From LMUY01 sp964657445 (lineage in GTDB: Bacteria > Pseudomonadota > Alphaproteobacteria > Acetobacterales > Acetobacteraceae), in NCBI GenBank assembly GCA_964657445.1, contig CAZZVB010000123.1, forward strand, positions 1 through 13,604: DNA of 13,604 nt. Direction: 5' to 3'. Of the stretch, positions 1 to 6,397 are shown piece by piece. The translations under genes and the position numbers were made by a program. The stretch's first letter is position 1. The number at the start of each line of letters is the position of its first letter. Below the pieces are notes generated by a model. The model was not told the DNA's origin and made no database searches. It worked only from the letters and a program-made list of their open reading frames with translations.

Positions 1-1133
1 TGATCGGGGCTCTGATCGGGGGCTGGCTATCGGACAGGATCGGCCGCCGGGTGATGTTCCTGTCCACGATGATCATGTTCATCATCTTCGCCATCCTGCA
101 GGCCTTCGTGCCGAGCGTGGGATGGCTGGTGGTCGTCCGGTTTGTCCTCGGCATCCCGCTCGGGAGCGATATCTCCAACGGTTACACCTACATCATGGAA
201 TCGATGCCCAAGGGCGCACGGGAGGTGATGGGCAACCGCTGGCAATTCATGTTCGCGGTTGGCGAGGTCGCCACGCTTGCCGTCATTGCGGCATTCATCG
301 TCGTCGACTTGCAGCCGGAGCTGATCTGGCGCTTGACCCTGGGGTTGGGCGCAGTGCCGGCGCTGGTGATCCTGTTGCTGCGCCACGACCTGCCGGAGAC
401 AGCGGTGTGGCTGGTGCGGCGCGGCCGGTTCCGCGAGGCCAAGGCGGTCGCCCAAAGCATGTACGGCGACGATCTGCCGATGCTGCCGGGCGAGGACGTG
501 ACCGTTCCGCACCCGCGCGCCTCGGCCTTCCTGGCCGATATCCGCAAGGACCCGATCCGCTGGCGCGCCACGCTCTATGGCTGGATCGCCTGCTTCGCCC
601 AGGGCAGCGAATTCTCGACGTTCGGCTTCTATTTGCCCGTGCTGTTCGTGCTGGTTGGCGTGTCGTCCATCCTCGGCACGAACCTCGTGACGATGGCGCT
701 GTACGTCCTGGCGGCGATCTCCGGCTGGGTAGGCCCGCTATTGCTGCCGAAGATCGGCCATCGCGGCATCGGGATTGCCGGATTCGGCATCGTATTGGTG
801 TCTCTGCTGGTTGCGGCCGGTGCGCTCTACACGGGCAATACGATCATCCTCCCCTTCGCCGCGGCGGCGATGTTGTGGGGCCATTACTGGGACGCGTCGA
901 ACTGCATGACGATTCCGACCATGGTCGCCAGAGCGCAATATCGCGGCACGGCCAGCGGTTTCGCCTACATGTTTGTCAAGCTTCCGTCGTTCCTGGCCAT
1001 CTTCCTGTTCCCCTCGCTATTCACCGCGATCGGGCAGGCGAGCGCCACGCTGTTCGTCGCCATCTTCCCGCTGTGCGGTCTGCTGGCGGCGATCTTCATC
1101 CTTCCGGAGGTGTACGGCTACGAGCAGGAATGA
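1..1133 (+). CDS. MFS transporter, sugar-porter-like (5' end missing)
   Basis: This is an inner-membrane secondary transporter of the major facilitator superfamily, cut at the window start. The reading frame is open from base 3, and the first visible residues carry the superfamily loop signature GGWLSDRIGRR (GxxxDRxGRR, between helices 2 and 3). About nine hydrophobic membrane segments follow. The segment VRFVLGIPLGSD and the motif PETAVWLVRRGR after helix 6 resemble the PESPRWL element of sugar and phosphate/organic-anion porters, and the C-terminal PEVYGYE resembles their terminal PETKG motif. About 376 residues are visible, so roughly the first 50-80 residues, including helix 1, should lie upstream. 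The ATG codons at 54 and beyond are internal methionines. The substrate cannot be inferred. It stops at 1131-1133 and is followed by a palindrome-rich intergenic region. Confidence 0.9.
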   Translation, partial: IGALIGGWLSDRIGRRVMFLSTMIMFIIFAILQAFVPSVGWLVVVRFVLGIPLGSDISNGYTYIMESMPKGAREVMGNRWQFMFAVGEVATLAVIAAFIVVDLQPELIWRLTLGLGAVPALVILLLRHDLPETAVWLVRRGRFREAKAVAQSMYGDDLPMLPGEDVTVPHPRASAFLADIRKDPIRWRATLYGWIACFAQGSEFSTFGFYLPVLFVLVGVSSILGTNLVTMALYVLAAISGWVGPLLLPKIGHRGIGIAGFGIVLVSLLVAAGALYTGNTIILPFAAAAMLWGHYWDASNCMTIPTMVARAQYRGTASGFAYMFVKLPSFLAIFLFPSLFTAIGQASATLFVAIFPLCGLLAAIFILPEVYGYEQE

Positions 1134-1149
1134 TGAGTTGTTAACGCCT

Positions 1150-1167
1150 CTGTGACGTAGGTCACAG
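1150..1167. promoter_or_regulatory. CRP/FNR-family operator-like palindrome
   Basis: CTGTGAC-GTAG-GTCACAG is a perfect 7-bp inverted repeat that contains TGTGA (1151-1155), six bases, then TCACA (1162-1166), an exact match to the classical CRP consensus half-sites and spacing. It lies 17 bases after the MFS stop and about 54 bases before the start at 1221. Its centre (1158.5) is about 41.5 bases upstream of a possible transcription start near 1200, with a weak TAAGAC -10-like hexamer at 1189-1194. That is class II activator geometry. The reading as an activator site for the downstream gene is inference. It could instead be a small hairpin terminator for the transporter, although no T-tract follows directly. 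Confidence 0.55.
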
Positions 1168-1168
1168 A

Positions 1169-1181
1169 TGCATTTAATGCA
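1169..1181. repeat. 13-base perfect palindrome beside the CRP-like site
   Basis: TGCATT-T-AATGCA is a perfect inverted repeat about a single central base, two bases downstream of the TGTGA-N6-TCACA palindrome. It would lie between the CRP-like site and the putative -10 hexamer, where a second regulator could bind. It is AT-rich compared with its surroundings. No specific protein is recognised for it. Confidence 0.4.
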
Positions 1182-1220
1182 GCCGGCCTAAGACCGTGTG
1201 GACAGGAGATCCACCGGACC

Positions 1221-1628
1221 ATGGACAACATTATCGCCTTCTCCAATCGCGCCCCTTCCGGCACCCGCCTTCTCACCCGCGACAAGATCGACCTCTGCCT
1301 GTGGGAGACGATTTGTGACGACCCCGAGATCAGCCGGGTCGTGATCTATGAAAGCAGCACCACCGGCGAGGTGCGCGGCGGCGACCTGGTGCTGATCTAC
1401 GGGCCGCAAACGCCGTGGGCGCGTTGGGGCCTCGCCCGGGAGGATGGCCGCATCGTGCTGTGGGAGTGCGGGCATGGCGTCGATATCGGCCGATTCGCCA
1501 CCATGCGCGAGGCGCTGCAGGCGCTGGAGCAGAACGCCGCAACCGTTCATGACCGCGATATGCAGGGGCGGGCCAAGCCGCCTCCCGTGTTGCCCGGCAT
1601 GGGCGAACAACCCAGCGTCGGTCCCTGA
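1221..1628 (+). CDS. conserved-looking hypothetical protein, 135 aa
   Basis: I do not recognise the family. The protein is soluble, with no signal peptide or membrane helix. It has an alternating strand/helix pattern: a hydrophobic strand around residues 38-44 (SRVVIYE), another around 54-60 (DLVLIYG), a WARWGLARED turn, a strand ending in WECGHG, and a helix FATMREALQALEQNAA at about 91-106. The last 25 residues are proline- and glycine-rich and probably disordered. An AGGAG-type ribosome-binding site lies about 12 bases before the ATG, a little far. The upstream control region has a CRP-type palindrome, so expression may respond to a CRP/FNR-family regulator. The gene is convergent with the glycosyltransferase gene and separated from it by a GC-rich hairpin. 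That it is real is supported by codon usage and the framed control region; its function is unknown. Confidence 0.75.
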   Translation: MDNIIAFSNRAPSGTRLLTRDKIDLCLWETICDDPEISRVVIYESSTTGEVRGGDLVLIYGPQTPWARWGLAREDGRIVLWECGHGVDIGRFATMREALQALEQNAATVHDRDMQGRAKPPPVLPGMGEQPSVGP

Positions 1629-1637
1629 CAGCGCCTG

Positions 1638-1663
1638 CGTGGGGCGGGTGCAACCCGCCCTAC
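1638..1663. terminator. GC-rich hairpin between convergent genes (terminator or REP-like)
   Basis: GGGCGGGT (1642-1649), loop GCA, ACCCGCCC (1653-1660) form a perfect 8-bp stem. It extends outward by CGT/ACG with one G-T pair between. It fills the gap between two convergent stop codons (1626-1628 and 1660-1662), overlapping the second by one base. No T-tract follows on either strand, so it would be an atypical intrinsic terminator. It may instead be a copy of the GGGCGGGT-type palindromic repeats that are scattered between genes in many proteobacteria. Confidence 0.5.
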
Positions 1664-2814
1664 GAAGGGCTGCGTCCGTGCCAGACGTAGCGGCTCGACA
1701 TGGTGAAATTGAACACGGCCGCCACGAAGGCGCCCGCCAGGCCGGACACGAACCAGCCTGAGCCGTGGGCAAAGATGAAGCCTGCGACACCGATGTTGGA
1801 CAGCGCGCCGGTGCCGCAAACGAGGTAGAACCGCAGCAGCCCGCCTGCAGCGGCCCAGCCGCGCAGACGGCGGTCGCCATACGTAATTTCGTTGTTGAGA
1901 ACGAAATTGAACGTCATCGCCACCAGAACTGCGCCCATCAAGGACCGGCCGAAATCCACGCCCGCGACCCGGTCCAGCAGGTACAGCGCCGCCATGTGCA
2001 CGAACACGCCAAGCGTTCCCGTCGCCCCGAAGAGGGCGAAGCGGGCCGGAATCCAGCCCAGGCTGCGTTTCTCGGCGATCATCCCGAGATAATCGAACAC
2101 AACGGTCGCGTTGAGCTTGCTCGCGCCGGAGGTCCGCTGGCGAAAGACGTAGGGCACTTCAGCAACGCGGAGCGGGCGCGGCGACGATGCGGCAATGTCG
2201 AGCAGCACCTTGAACCCGGCGCCTGAAAGGCGCGGCGCCGCTTCAAGGAACACCGAGCGGCGGATGGCGAAGAAGCCGCTCATCGGGTCGCTGATCACGG
2301 TCGGCGTCGCCAGCCGTGCAAGCCATGTGGCGACCCGGCTGGTCACTTCCCGCCCCCGGGTCCAATCGCCGGTGCTGCCGCCGGCGGCGTAGCGCGTCGC
2401 GACCACCAAGTCGCAGCCCGGATCGGCCAGACGGTCGAGCATGGCCGGGATAGCCTCCTCGTCATGCTGCAGGTCGGCATCCATGACCACGATCTTGGGC
2501 GCGGATGTAGCGAGGCAGCCTTCGATGACGGCGGTCGAAAGGCCGCGCCGCCCGATCCGCCGCAGGCAGCGGACCGGTTCACCGCTCTGAGCAGCGCGGT
2601 CAACAATACCCGCGGTGCCATCGCGCGAATCGTCATCGACGACGATCATCTCCCAGCGCCGCTGCCCGTCGAGGACGGCATGCAGTCGGCCAAGCAGAAC
2701 GAGAATATTGCCCGCTTCGTTGAAGGTCGGGACCACGACCGCGACGTCCACCCCAGCGGCGGTTTCCTCTGCGCCGGGGCGAGACGTGGGTCCGGCTACT
2801 TCAGCGATGGACAA
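1660..2814 (-). CDS. GT2 polyprenyl-phosphate glycosyltransferase fused to GtrA membrane domain
   Basis: Residues about 22-240 form a GT-A glycosyltransferase of the dolichyl-phosphate mannosyltransferase type: VVVPTFNEAGN at the N-terminus, VVDDDSRDGT, the DxD-bearing MDADLQHDE, the R-Y/GG..DW..R segment, SDPMSGFF, and FRQRTSGASKL. Residues about 255-380 form a GtrA-like domain with four membrane helices, thought in this family to help move the polyprenyl-linked sugar across the inner membrane. The likely job is charging undecaprenyl phosphate with a sugar for envelope glycan or lipid modification; the sugar is unknown. The assumed start is a TTG at 2814 with GAGGGG nine bases upstream. The first ATG codons lie inside the catalytic domain, and a GTG at residue 23 is an alternative. 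It is last in the minus-strand cluster, 53 bases after the aminotransferase. Confidence 0.9.
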   Translation of the reverse strand: MSIAEVAGPTSRPGAEETAAGVDVAVVVPTFNEAGNILVLLGRLHAVLDGQRRWEMIVVDDDSRDGTAGIVDRAAQSGEPVRCLRRIGRRGLSTAVIEGCLATSAPKIVVMDADLQHDEEAIPAMLDRLADPGCDLVVATRYAAGGSTGDWTRGREVTSRVATWLARLATPTVISDPMSGFFAIRRSVFLEAAPRLSGAGFKVLLDIAASSPRPLRVAEVPYVFRQRTSGASKLNATVVFDYLGMIAEKRSLGWIPARFALFGATGTLGVFVHMAALYLLDRVAGVDFGRSLMGAVLVAMTFNFVLNNEITYGDRRLRGWAAAGGLLRFYLVCGTGALSNIGVAGFIFAHGSGWFVSGLAGAFVAAVFNFTMSSRYVWHGRSPS

Positions 2815-2823
2815 GCGCTGTGG

Positions 2824-2860
2824 CCCCTCACCCTGCCCTCTCCCAAAGGCAGAGGGTTTT
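2824..2860. repeat. REP-like palindromic element (CCCTCACCC / CCCTCT...AGAGGG)
   Basis: CCCTCT (2836-2841) and AGAGGG (2851-2856) pair across a nine-base loop and are followed by TTTT on the plus strand. TGCC/GGCA offers an alternative pairing. The lead-in CCCTCACCCTGCCCTCTCCC is the recognisable style of interspersed palindromic repeats found between genes in many proteobacteria. The T-run is on the plus strand although both flanking genes run on the minus strand, so a terminator role for them is unlikely. On the minus strand the element supplies the GAGGGG that precedes the TTG start of the glycosyltransferase gene. Confidence 0.5.
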
Positions 2861-2867
2861 GACTCGG

Positions 2868-4025
2868 TTAGCGGAAGCGGCCCAGGCGGGTGACTGCTTC
2901 GGCCATATCGGCTTCAGGGCCACAATAGCTAAACCGGACCGTCCGGTGGCCGCGCTCCGCGTCGAAATCTACCCCGGCTGCGGCGGCGACGCCAATCTCC
3001 GCCAGCATGCGGGCGCAGAAAGCGGCGCTGTCGTTGGTCCGTGCGCCGATGTCGGCATAGAGGTAGAAGGCGCCTTCTGCCGGGGACAGCCGGTCGAAGC
3101 CAGCGCCGGGCAGCCCCGCCAGCAGCAAGTCCCGGGACCGGCGATAGCGTGCGACATTGGCGGCGAGTTCGTCATGGCACTCGAAAGCAGCCTCAGCAGC
3201 GATCTGCGATATGTGCGGGGCCGAGATGAAGAGGTTTTGCGCCAGGCACTCGACGGGCCTTACCAAATCGTCGGGCAGCACGGTCCAGCCGATGCGCCAG
3301 CCGGTCATCGAAAAGTATTTCGAGAAGCTGTTGATCACGACGGCGCTTGGGCTGAACGCCGCCGCGGTCGCGATACCCTGGCCGTATTGCAGCCCATGGT
3401 AGATCTCGTCGCTGATCAGCCGGACGCCGTGCTCGTGGCACCACAACGCGATCGCCGCCAACTCATCCGGGTGCAGCATGGTGCCGGCGGGATTGCAGGG
3501 CGATGCGACGATCAACCCGGCGGGTCGGGGATCGAGGCGCTCCAGGGCTGCAATGGTGGGTTGGTAGCGCGTCTCCGCCGGCGCTTCGATCACCACCGGG
3601 TCTAGCCCGAGGGCTGCGGCGATGTTGCGGTAAGGTGGATAGTACGGCGCTGCCATTGCAATCCGGTCGCCCGGATCGAAGGCCGCCAGAAAAACCAGCG
3701 GAAAGGCGGCCGAAGCGCCCATCGTGATAGCGATCCGGCGTATGTCCGGGGCGTAACCGTACCACTCCTGGCCGTGCGCGGCGATCCGGGCCCGCAGCGA
3801 TGGGCGCCCGAACGCCTCCGTGTAGCCCAGTGAAGCGCCGCTCGACAGCGCACGTTCGGCGGCCAGCACCGATCCGGCAGGGGCGCCGGTCCCAGGCTGA
3901 CCCACCTCCATGCGGATGATGTGCGGTGCGCCGGGCGGAAGTGCCGCCTGCTGCGCATTGGCCGCGGCAATCACGTCCATAACGCGGAACGGCGGTATTA
4001 CGGCATGCCGCCCGATCTTCAGCAT
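2868..4025 (-). CDS. class I/II pyridoxal-phosphate-dependent aminotransferase
   Basis: This cytoplasmic fold-type I aminotransferase of 385 aa is the usual length for the family. Visible hallmarks are the GYTEAFGRPSLR substrate-lid region (67-78), the aromatic stacking segment AAPYYPPY (125-132), SPCNPAGT (175-182, the Asn contacting PLP), SDEIYH (205-210, with Asp206 and Tyr209 for the pyridine nitrogen and O3'), the Schiff-base lysine Lys236 in SFSKYFSMTGWRIGW, and an Arg in VRFSYCG near the C-terminus for the substrate carboxylate. It most resembles aspartate/aromatic-type or unassigned aminotransferases; the amino donor cannot be told. The ATG start at 4025 has only a weak ribosome-binding site, and the preceding gene ends 21 bases upstream, so coupling within the minus-strand cluster is likely. 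Confidence 0.92.
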   Translation of the reverse strand: MLKIGRHAVIPPFRVMDVIAAANAQQAALPPGAPHIIRMEVGQPGTGAPAGSVLAAERALSSGASLGYTEAFGRPSLRARIAAHGQEWYGYAPDIRRIAITMGASAAFPLVFLAAFDPGDRIAMAAPYYPPYRNIAAALGLDPVVIEAPAETRYQPTIAALERLDPRPAGLIVASPCNPAGTMLHPDELAAIALWCHEHGVRLISDEIYHGLQYGQGIATAAAFSPSAVVINSFSKYFSMTGWRIGWTVLPDDLVRPVECLAQNLFISAPHISQIAAEAAFECHDELAANVARYRRSRDLLLAGLPGAGFDRLSPAEGAFYLYADIGARTNDSAAFCARMLAEIGVAAAAGVDFDAERGHRTVRFSYCGPEADMAEAVTRLGRFR

Positions 4026-4046
4026 CAGACGGCCCGGACTGCCGGA

Positions 4047-4406
4047 CTACTCCAGCCGCATCTCCGTCGCGGCGATGCTGATGGACGGGTTGCGTTGGTC
4101 CGGCGTGCGATGCGCCGGGTCGGAGGGATAGCCAACGACCGACGCGCGGCAGAGCGAGAAGCAGCGGCGCAGGTCAGTCCTCTCCTGTCCCTTCAGGAAC
4201 GGCATCTGGAAATCGACGGTGCCGTTCGGCGGCATGCCCGGCACCTTGAACATGTGGCACTTGTCGAGGTCGCACAGCATGTCCGCCGGACCATAGGTCG
4301 TCGATCCGTCATGCGGCGTCCCAAGCTTGATCGTGACCGGGGGCAAATCAGCCGCCATCAGCAGGAACGGGGCAAGGAGCAGGCATTTCGGCAAACGTGT
4401 CAGCAT
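4047..4406 (-). CDS. small secreted four-cysteine protein, paralog 2 (119 aa)
   Basis: I do not recognise the family. An N-terminal signal peptide is visible (basic MLTRLPK, hydrophobic core, probable cleavage after MAA near residue 19). The mature part carries YGPADMLCDLDKC (Cys45, Cys50) and DLRRCFSLCRASVVGYPSDP (Cys82, Cys86). These are two cysteine pairs (Cx4C and Cx3C) suited to disulfides or metal binding in the periplasm. It is clearly a paralog of the gene just upstream (4427-4816), sharing both cysteine motifs and the C-terminal ELRLE/EMRLE. The start was placed at the ATG at 4406, 20 bases after the neighbour's stop. The frame stays open to 4541, but the extra 45 residues would overlap the paralog and bury the signal peptide. 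No enzymatic motif is visible. Confidence 0.8.
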   Translation of the reverse strand: MLTRLPKCLLLAPFLLMAADLPPVTIKLGTPHDGSTTYGPADMLCDLDKCHMFKVPGMPPNGTVDFQMPFLKGQERTDLRRCFSLCRASVVGYPSDPAHRTPDQRNPSISIAATEMRLE

Positions 4407-4426
4407 TGTGGATCCCGTTCTGCTTG

Positions 4427-4816
4427 TCACTCGAGGCGCAGTTCGATAGGCGTGATGAAAACGGTCGGCTTCGAATGCTCCGGCGGAGACGTCGGGTCGG
4501 AGGGATACCCCAGCACGCTCGCGCGGCAAACCTCGAAGCATCGCCGCAGGTCCACGCGGCTCTGGCCATTCAGTTCCGGCAAGCCGAACTCGACGATGGC
4601 ATCAGGCGCTAGCCCATCGGCGGGTGGCAAGTTGAACAAGCGGCATTTGTGCAAGTCACAAAGCATGTCGGCCGGACCGTACACGACGGACGGGGTATGC
4701 GGACTGCTCACGAAGATGGTCGCCGGCCGGGCGCTGGCGGTGATCGTTAGGGCAACCATGGCGACAAGGGTTGCGAGCACATATGTGAAACGGCGTTTAC
4801 ACGTCATCCCAAGCAT
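4427..4816 (-). CDS. small secreted four-cysteine protein, paralog 1 (129 aa)
   Basis: I do not recognise the family. A Sec signal peptide spans about residues 1-29 (KRR, hydrophobic core, cleavage-like ASA). The mature chain has YGPADMLCDLHKC (Cys53, Cys58) and DLRRCFEVCRASVLGYPSDP (Cys93, Cys97), with short beta-prone segments on each side (ATIFVSS, AIVEFGL, VFITPIELRLE). This suggests a small beta-rich, disulfide-bonded periplasmic protein. The ATG overlaps the stop of the GGT-like gene (TAATG), and AGGGAG lies six bases upstream inside that gene at 4823-4828, a strong sign of translational coupling. The downstream paralog is in tandem after 20 bases. Expression with the lipoprotein suggests a joint envelope role; that is inference. 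Confidence 0.85.
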   Translation of the reverse strand: MLGMTCKRRFTYVLATLVAMVALTITASARPATIFVSSPHTPSVVYGPADMLCDLHKCRLFNLPPADGLAPDAIVEFGLPELNGQSRVDLRRCFEVCRASVLGYPSDPTSPPEHSKPTVFITPIELRLE

Positions 4817-6255
4817 TAGTTGCTCCCTGCCGCGAGGCCGCTCCCCCGGCTATCTGTCGCCCATGTGCAGCTTCCGTCTGAGTCGGGCAAATACCGCGAG
4901 CATAGGATGGCATTTTCGCGGCCTGGGTCAGGCACGGGCACCGGAATGGCAGTAGACGATCGAAGGGCGTTGGACATCCCGGCGGCGACGGCGAGTGGAG
5001 CGCCCTCCTGCCCGCTCCCGCCAACCTCCGCGTGGAAGGCGCGCAGGTTGGGGTTCCAGGCGATCGCGGCCGCCAGCAAAGGTTGCGGCACGCTGCCCGG
5101 CGAAGCCGCCATTACGATGCCGGTCCCCGGCGCGATTCGCCCGGTCCCGAAGAGATTGTTCATCGTCACGGCGCAGACGACGGCATTGCCGTCGCGGTCG
5201 AGCGTGGCGAAGGTCGTGGAGGCCGGCAACGGCTGCAGCGAGCCGCCGGTAGTCGTGGTCGCCATCGCTTGCTCGGCATCCACGCCACCCGAGCGCCAGC
5301 GCGCCGCCACCGCGATCGCGCGGGCGTTCGCGCCATTGAGGTCGGATGGGTCCGCCAGCAACACGCGGTAAGCGGCCGCGGCGGCCAACCCGCCATCGGC
5401 GGGGGGCGGCAGGAACGCCACGCGATCCCGCAACGACGTGACGATGATCGGGGCCACGGTCTTGGGCAACGCCCCGCGAAGGTCGTTCAGGCTGACGCCG
5501 CCGCCAGCAATTTGGGCCGCGTTCTGGAACCGCTGCGCAAGCCCGCCTTGGTAGAGGTCACCGACCCCCTCGATGCGGAGTTGCGCCAAGGTCGCGCCCA
5601 GATCGGCCTGCACCAACTGGGTGCCTTCCGTCAGCAGACTGCCGCCCGGCGCAAACACGGCGCGGGCGCCCGGATCGGCGAGCAACGGGCCGGACACCGC
5701 CTGCAGGTCGCGGACAAGCGAGCGGGACGCGGCGACGCCGAAACGGGCGAGCTGTTCGGCAGGGGACACCAGCGTCTCGAACGGGCGGCGGCCATAGCGT
5801 GCATGCAGCGCAAACAGGCCGCGCGCCAGCGTCGGAACGGCGGCCGGCCGATCGGTCTGCGCGCCCACCGCTGCCGGGGCCACCGGGAGGAACAGGATCG
5901 CCTCCGGCACGCCACCGCCCGCGCTGGTCTTGCCCGGACTGTAGGCGAGACAGGCCCCGCCACCGCCGAGACTGGCGCGGGAGGGATAGGTGACAGCGAG
6001 GGTGAAGCCGATGGCCACCGCGGCATCGGCGGCGTTGCCGCCCAAGGCAAGGACTTCGCGGCCTGCAACGGCTGCATTTGGTTCATCCGCGGTGACGCCG
6101 CCGATGAACCCGCCGATCCGCCTCGGAGACGATCCGGGTCCGGCCACGCCGCCGCCGAAGAAGGTGTCACCGACGCTGCTGATCGCTTGACAGGCGTTAA
6201 GGGCAAGGCACAGAGCCAGCGCATTCAGAATGCGCATCCGTTTTCTGGCAGGCAT
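4816..6255 (-). CDS. gamma-glutamyltransferase-like lipoprotein, divergent active site
   Basis: This is an Ntn-hydrolase of the GGT family by overall pattern: ALGGNAADAAVAIGFTLAVTYPSRASLGGGG (69-100) and STTFATLDRDGNAVVCAVTMNNLFGTG (346-372). The first threonine of the TT pair (Thr347) aligns with the autoprocessing nucleophile of E. coli GGT (TTHYSVVDKDGNAV). Usual substrate-binding features are altered. The Arg of the DFREMAP segment is missing (here ILFLPVAP), the His after TT is Phe, and the NNQMDDF aspartate region reads MAASPG. At 479 aa it is about 100 shorter than typical GGT. The N-terminus has a lipobox-like LNAC (Cys22), so it is probably a lipoprotein. Two late cysteines (452, 463) may pair. 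The ATG at 6255 has GGAGG about 13 bases upstream; a Met codon at 6237 is an alternative start. It may act on an unusual substrate or have lost transferase activity. Confidence 0.8.
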   Translation of the reverse strand: MPARKRMRILNALALCLALNACQAISSVGDTFFGGGVAGPGSSPRRIGGFIGGVTADEPNAAVAGREVLALGGNAADAAVAIGFTLAVTYPSRASLGGGGACLAYSPGKTSAGGGVPEAILFLPVAPAAVGAQTDRPAAVPTLARGLFALHARYGRRPFETLVSPAEQLARFGVAASRSLVRDLQAVSGPLLADPGARAVFAPGGSLLTEGTQLVQADLGATLAQLRIEGVGDLYQGGLAQRFQNAAQIAGGGVSLNDLRGALPKTVAPIIVTSLRDRVAFLPPPADGGLAAAAAYRVLLADPSDLNGANARAIAVAARWRSGGVDAEQAMATTTTGGSLQPLPASTTFATLDRDGNAVVCAVTMNNLFGTGRIAPGTGIVMAASPGSVPQPLLAAAIAWNPNLRAFHAEVGGSGQEGAPLAVAAGMSNALRSSTAIPVPVPDPGRENAILCSRYLPDSDGSCTWATDSRGSGLAAGSN

Positions 6256-6305
6256 CGCCGCTTTGCGTCCTCCGTCAGCCCGGTTTCGGGCCGGCTACGA
6301 CGCGT

Positions 6306-6334
6306 GCCATAACCGGCTTCGACGTGAGCGGCAA
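6306..6334 (-). promoter_or_regulatory. weak candidate promoter for the minus-strand cluster
   Basis: Read on the minus strand, TTGCCG (6334-6329), a 17-base spacer and TATGGC (6311-6306) lie in the 142-base divergent intergenic region. They would give an untranslated leader of about 45 bases before the GGT-like start. A GCCCG-GTTT-CGGGC hairpin (6278-6291) would sit in that leader just ahead of the GGAGG. The match to sigma70 is modest, so this is a candidate only. No equally good hexamer pair was seen for the divergent plus-strand gene. Confidence 0.25.
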
Positions 6335-6397
6335 CGCTGTTCATGGCAGCGGGCGGTCTGACGCGTCCGCCGCGGGACATACGGATGAGGGATTGCG

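Noticed and set aside
2836..2860. Plus-strand intrinsic terminator (hairpin plus TTTT)
   Set aside because: No plus-strand gene ends nearby, and the lead-in sequence is of interspersed-repeat style, so it was called a REP-like element instead.
4407..4541. N-terminal extension of the second four-cysteine protein to 164 aa
   Set aside because: It would overlap the upstream paralog by over 100 bases and place a clear signal peptide in the middle; the ATG at 4406 fits the paralog alignment.
3921..4955. 344-codon plus-strand frame across the two four-cysteine genes
   Set aside because: The paralogy of the two minus-strand proteins, with conserved cysteines and signal peptides, shows the minus strand is the coding one.
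5032..6312. 426-codon open frame on the plus strand opposite the GGT-like gene
   Set aside because: It is rich in Arg, Gly and Ala with no domain or signal, lies wholly antisense to a protein with clear family motifs and a lipobox, and is the usual by-product of GC-rich coding DNA.
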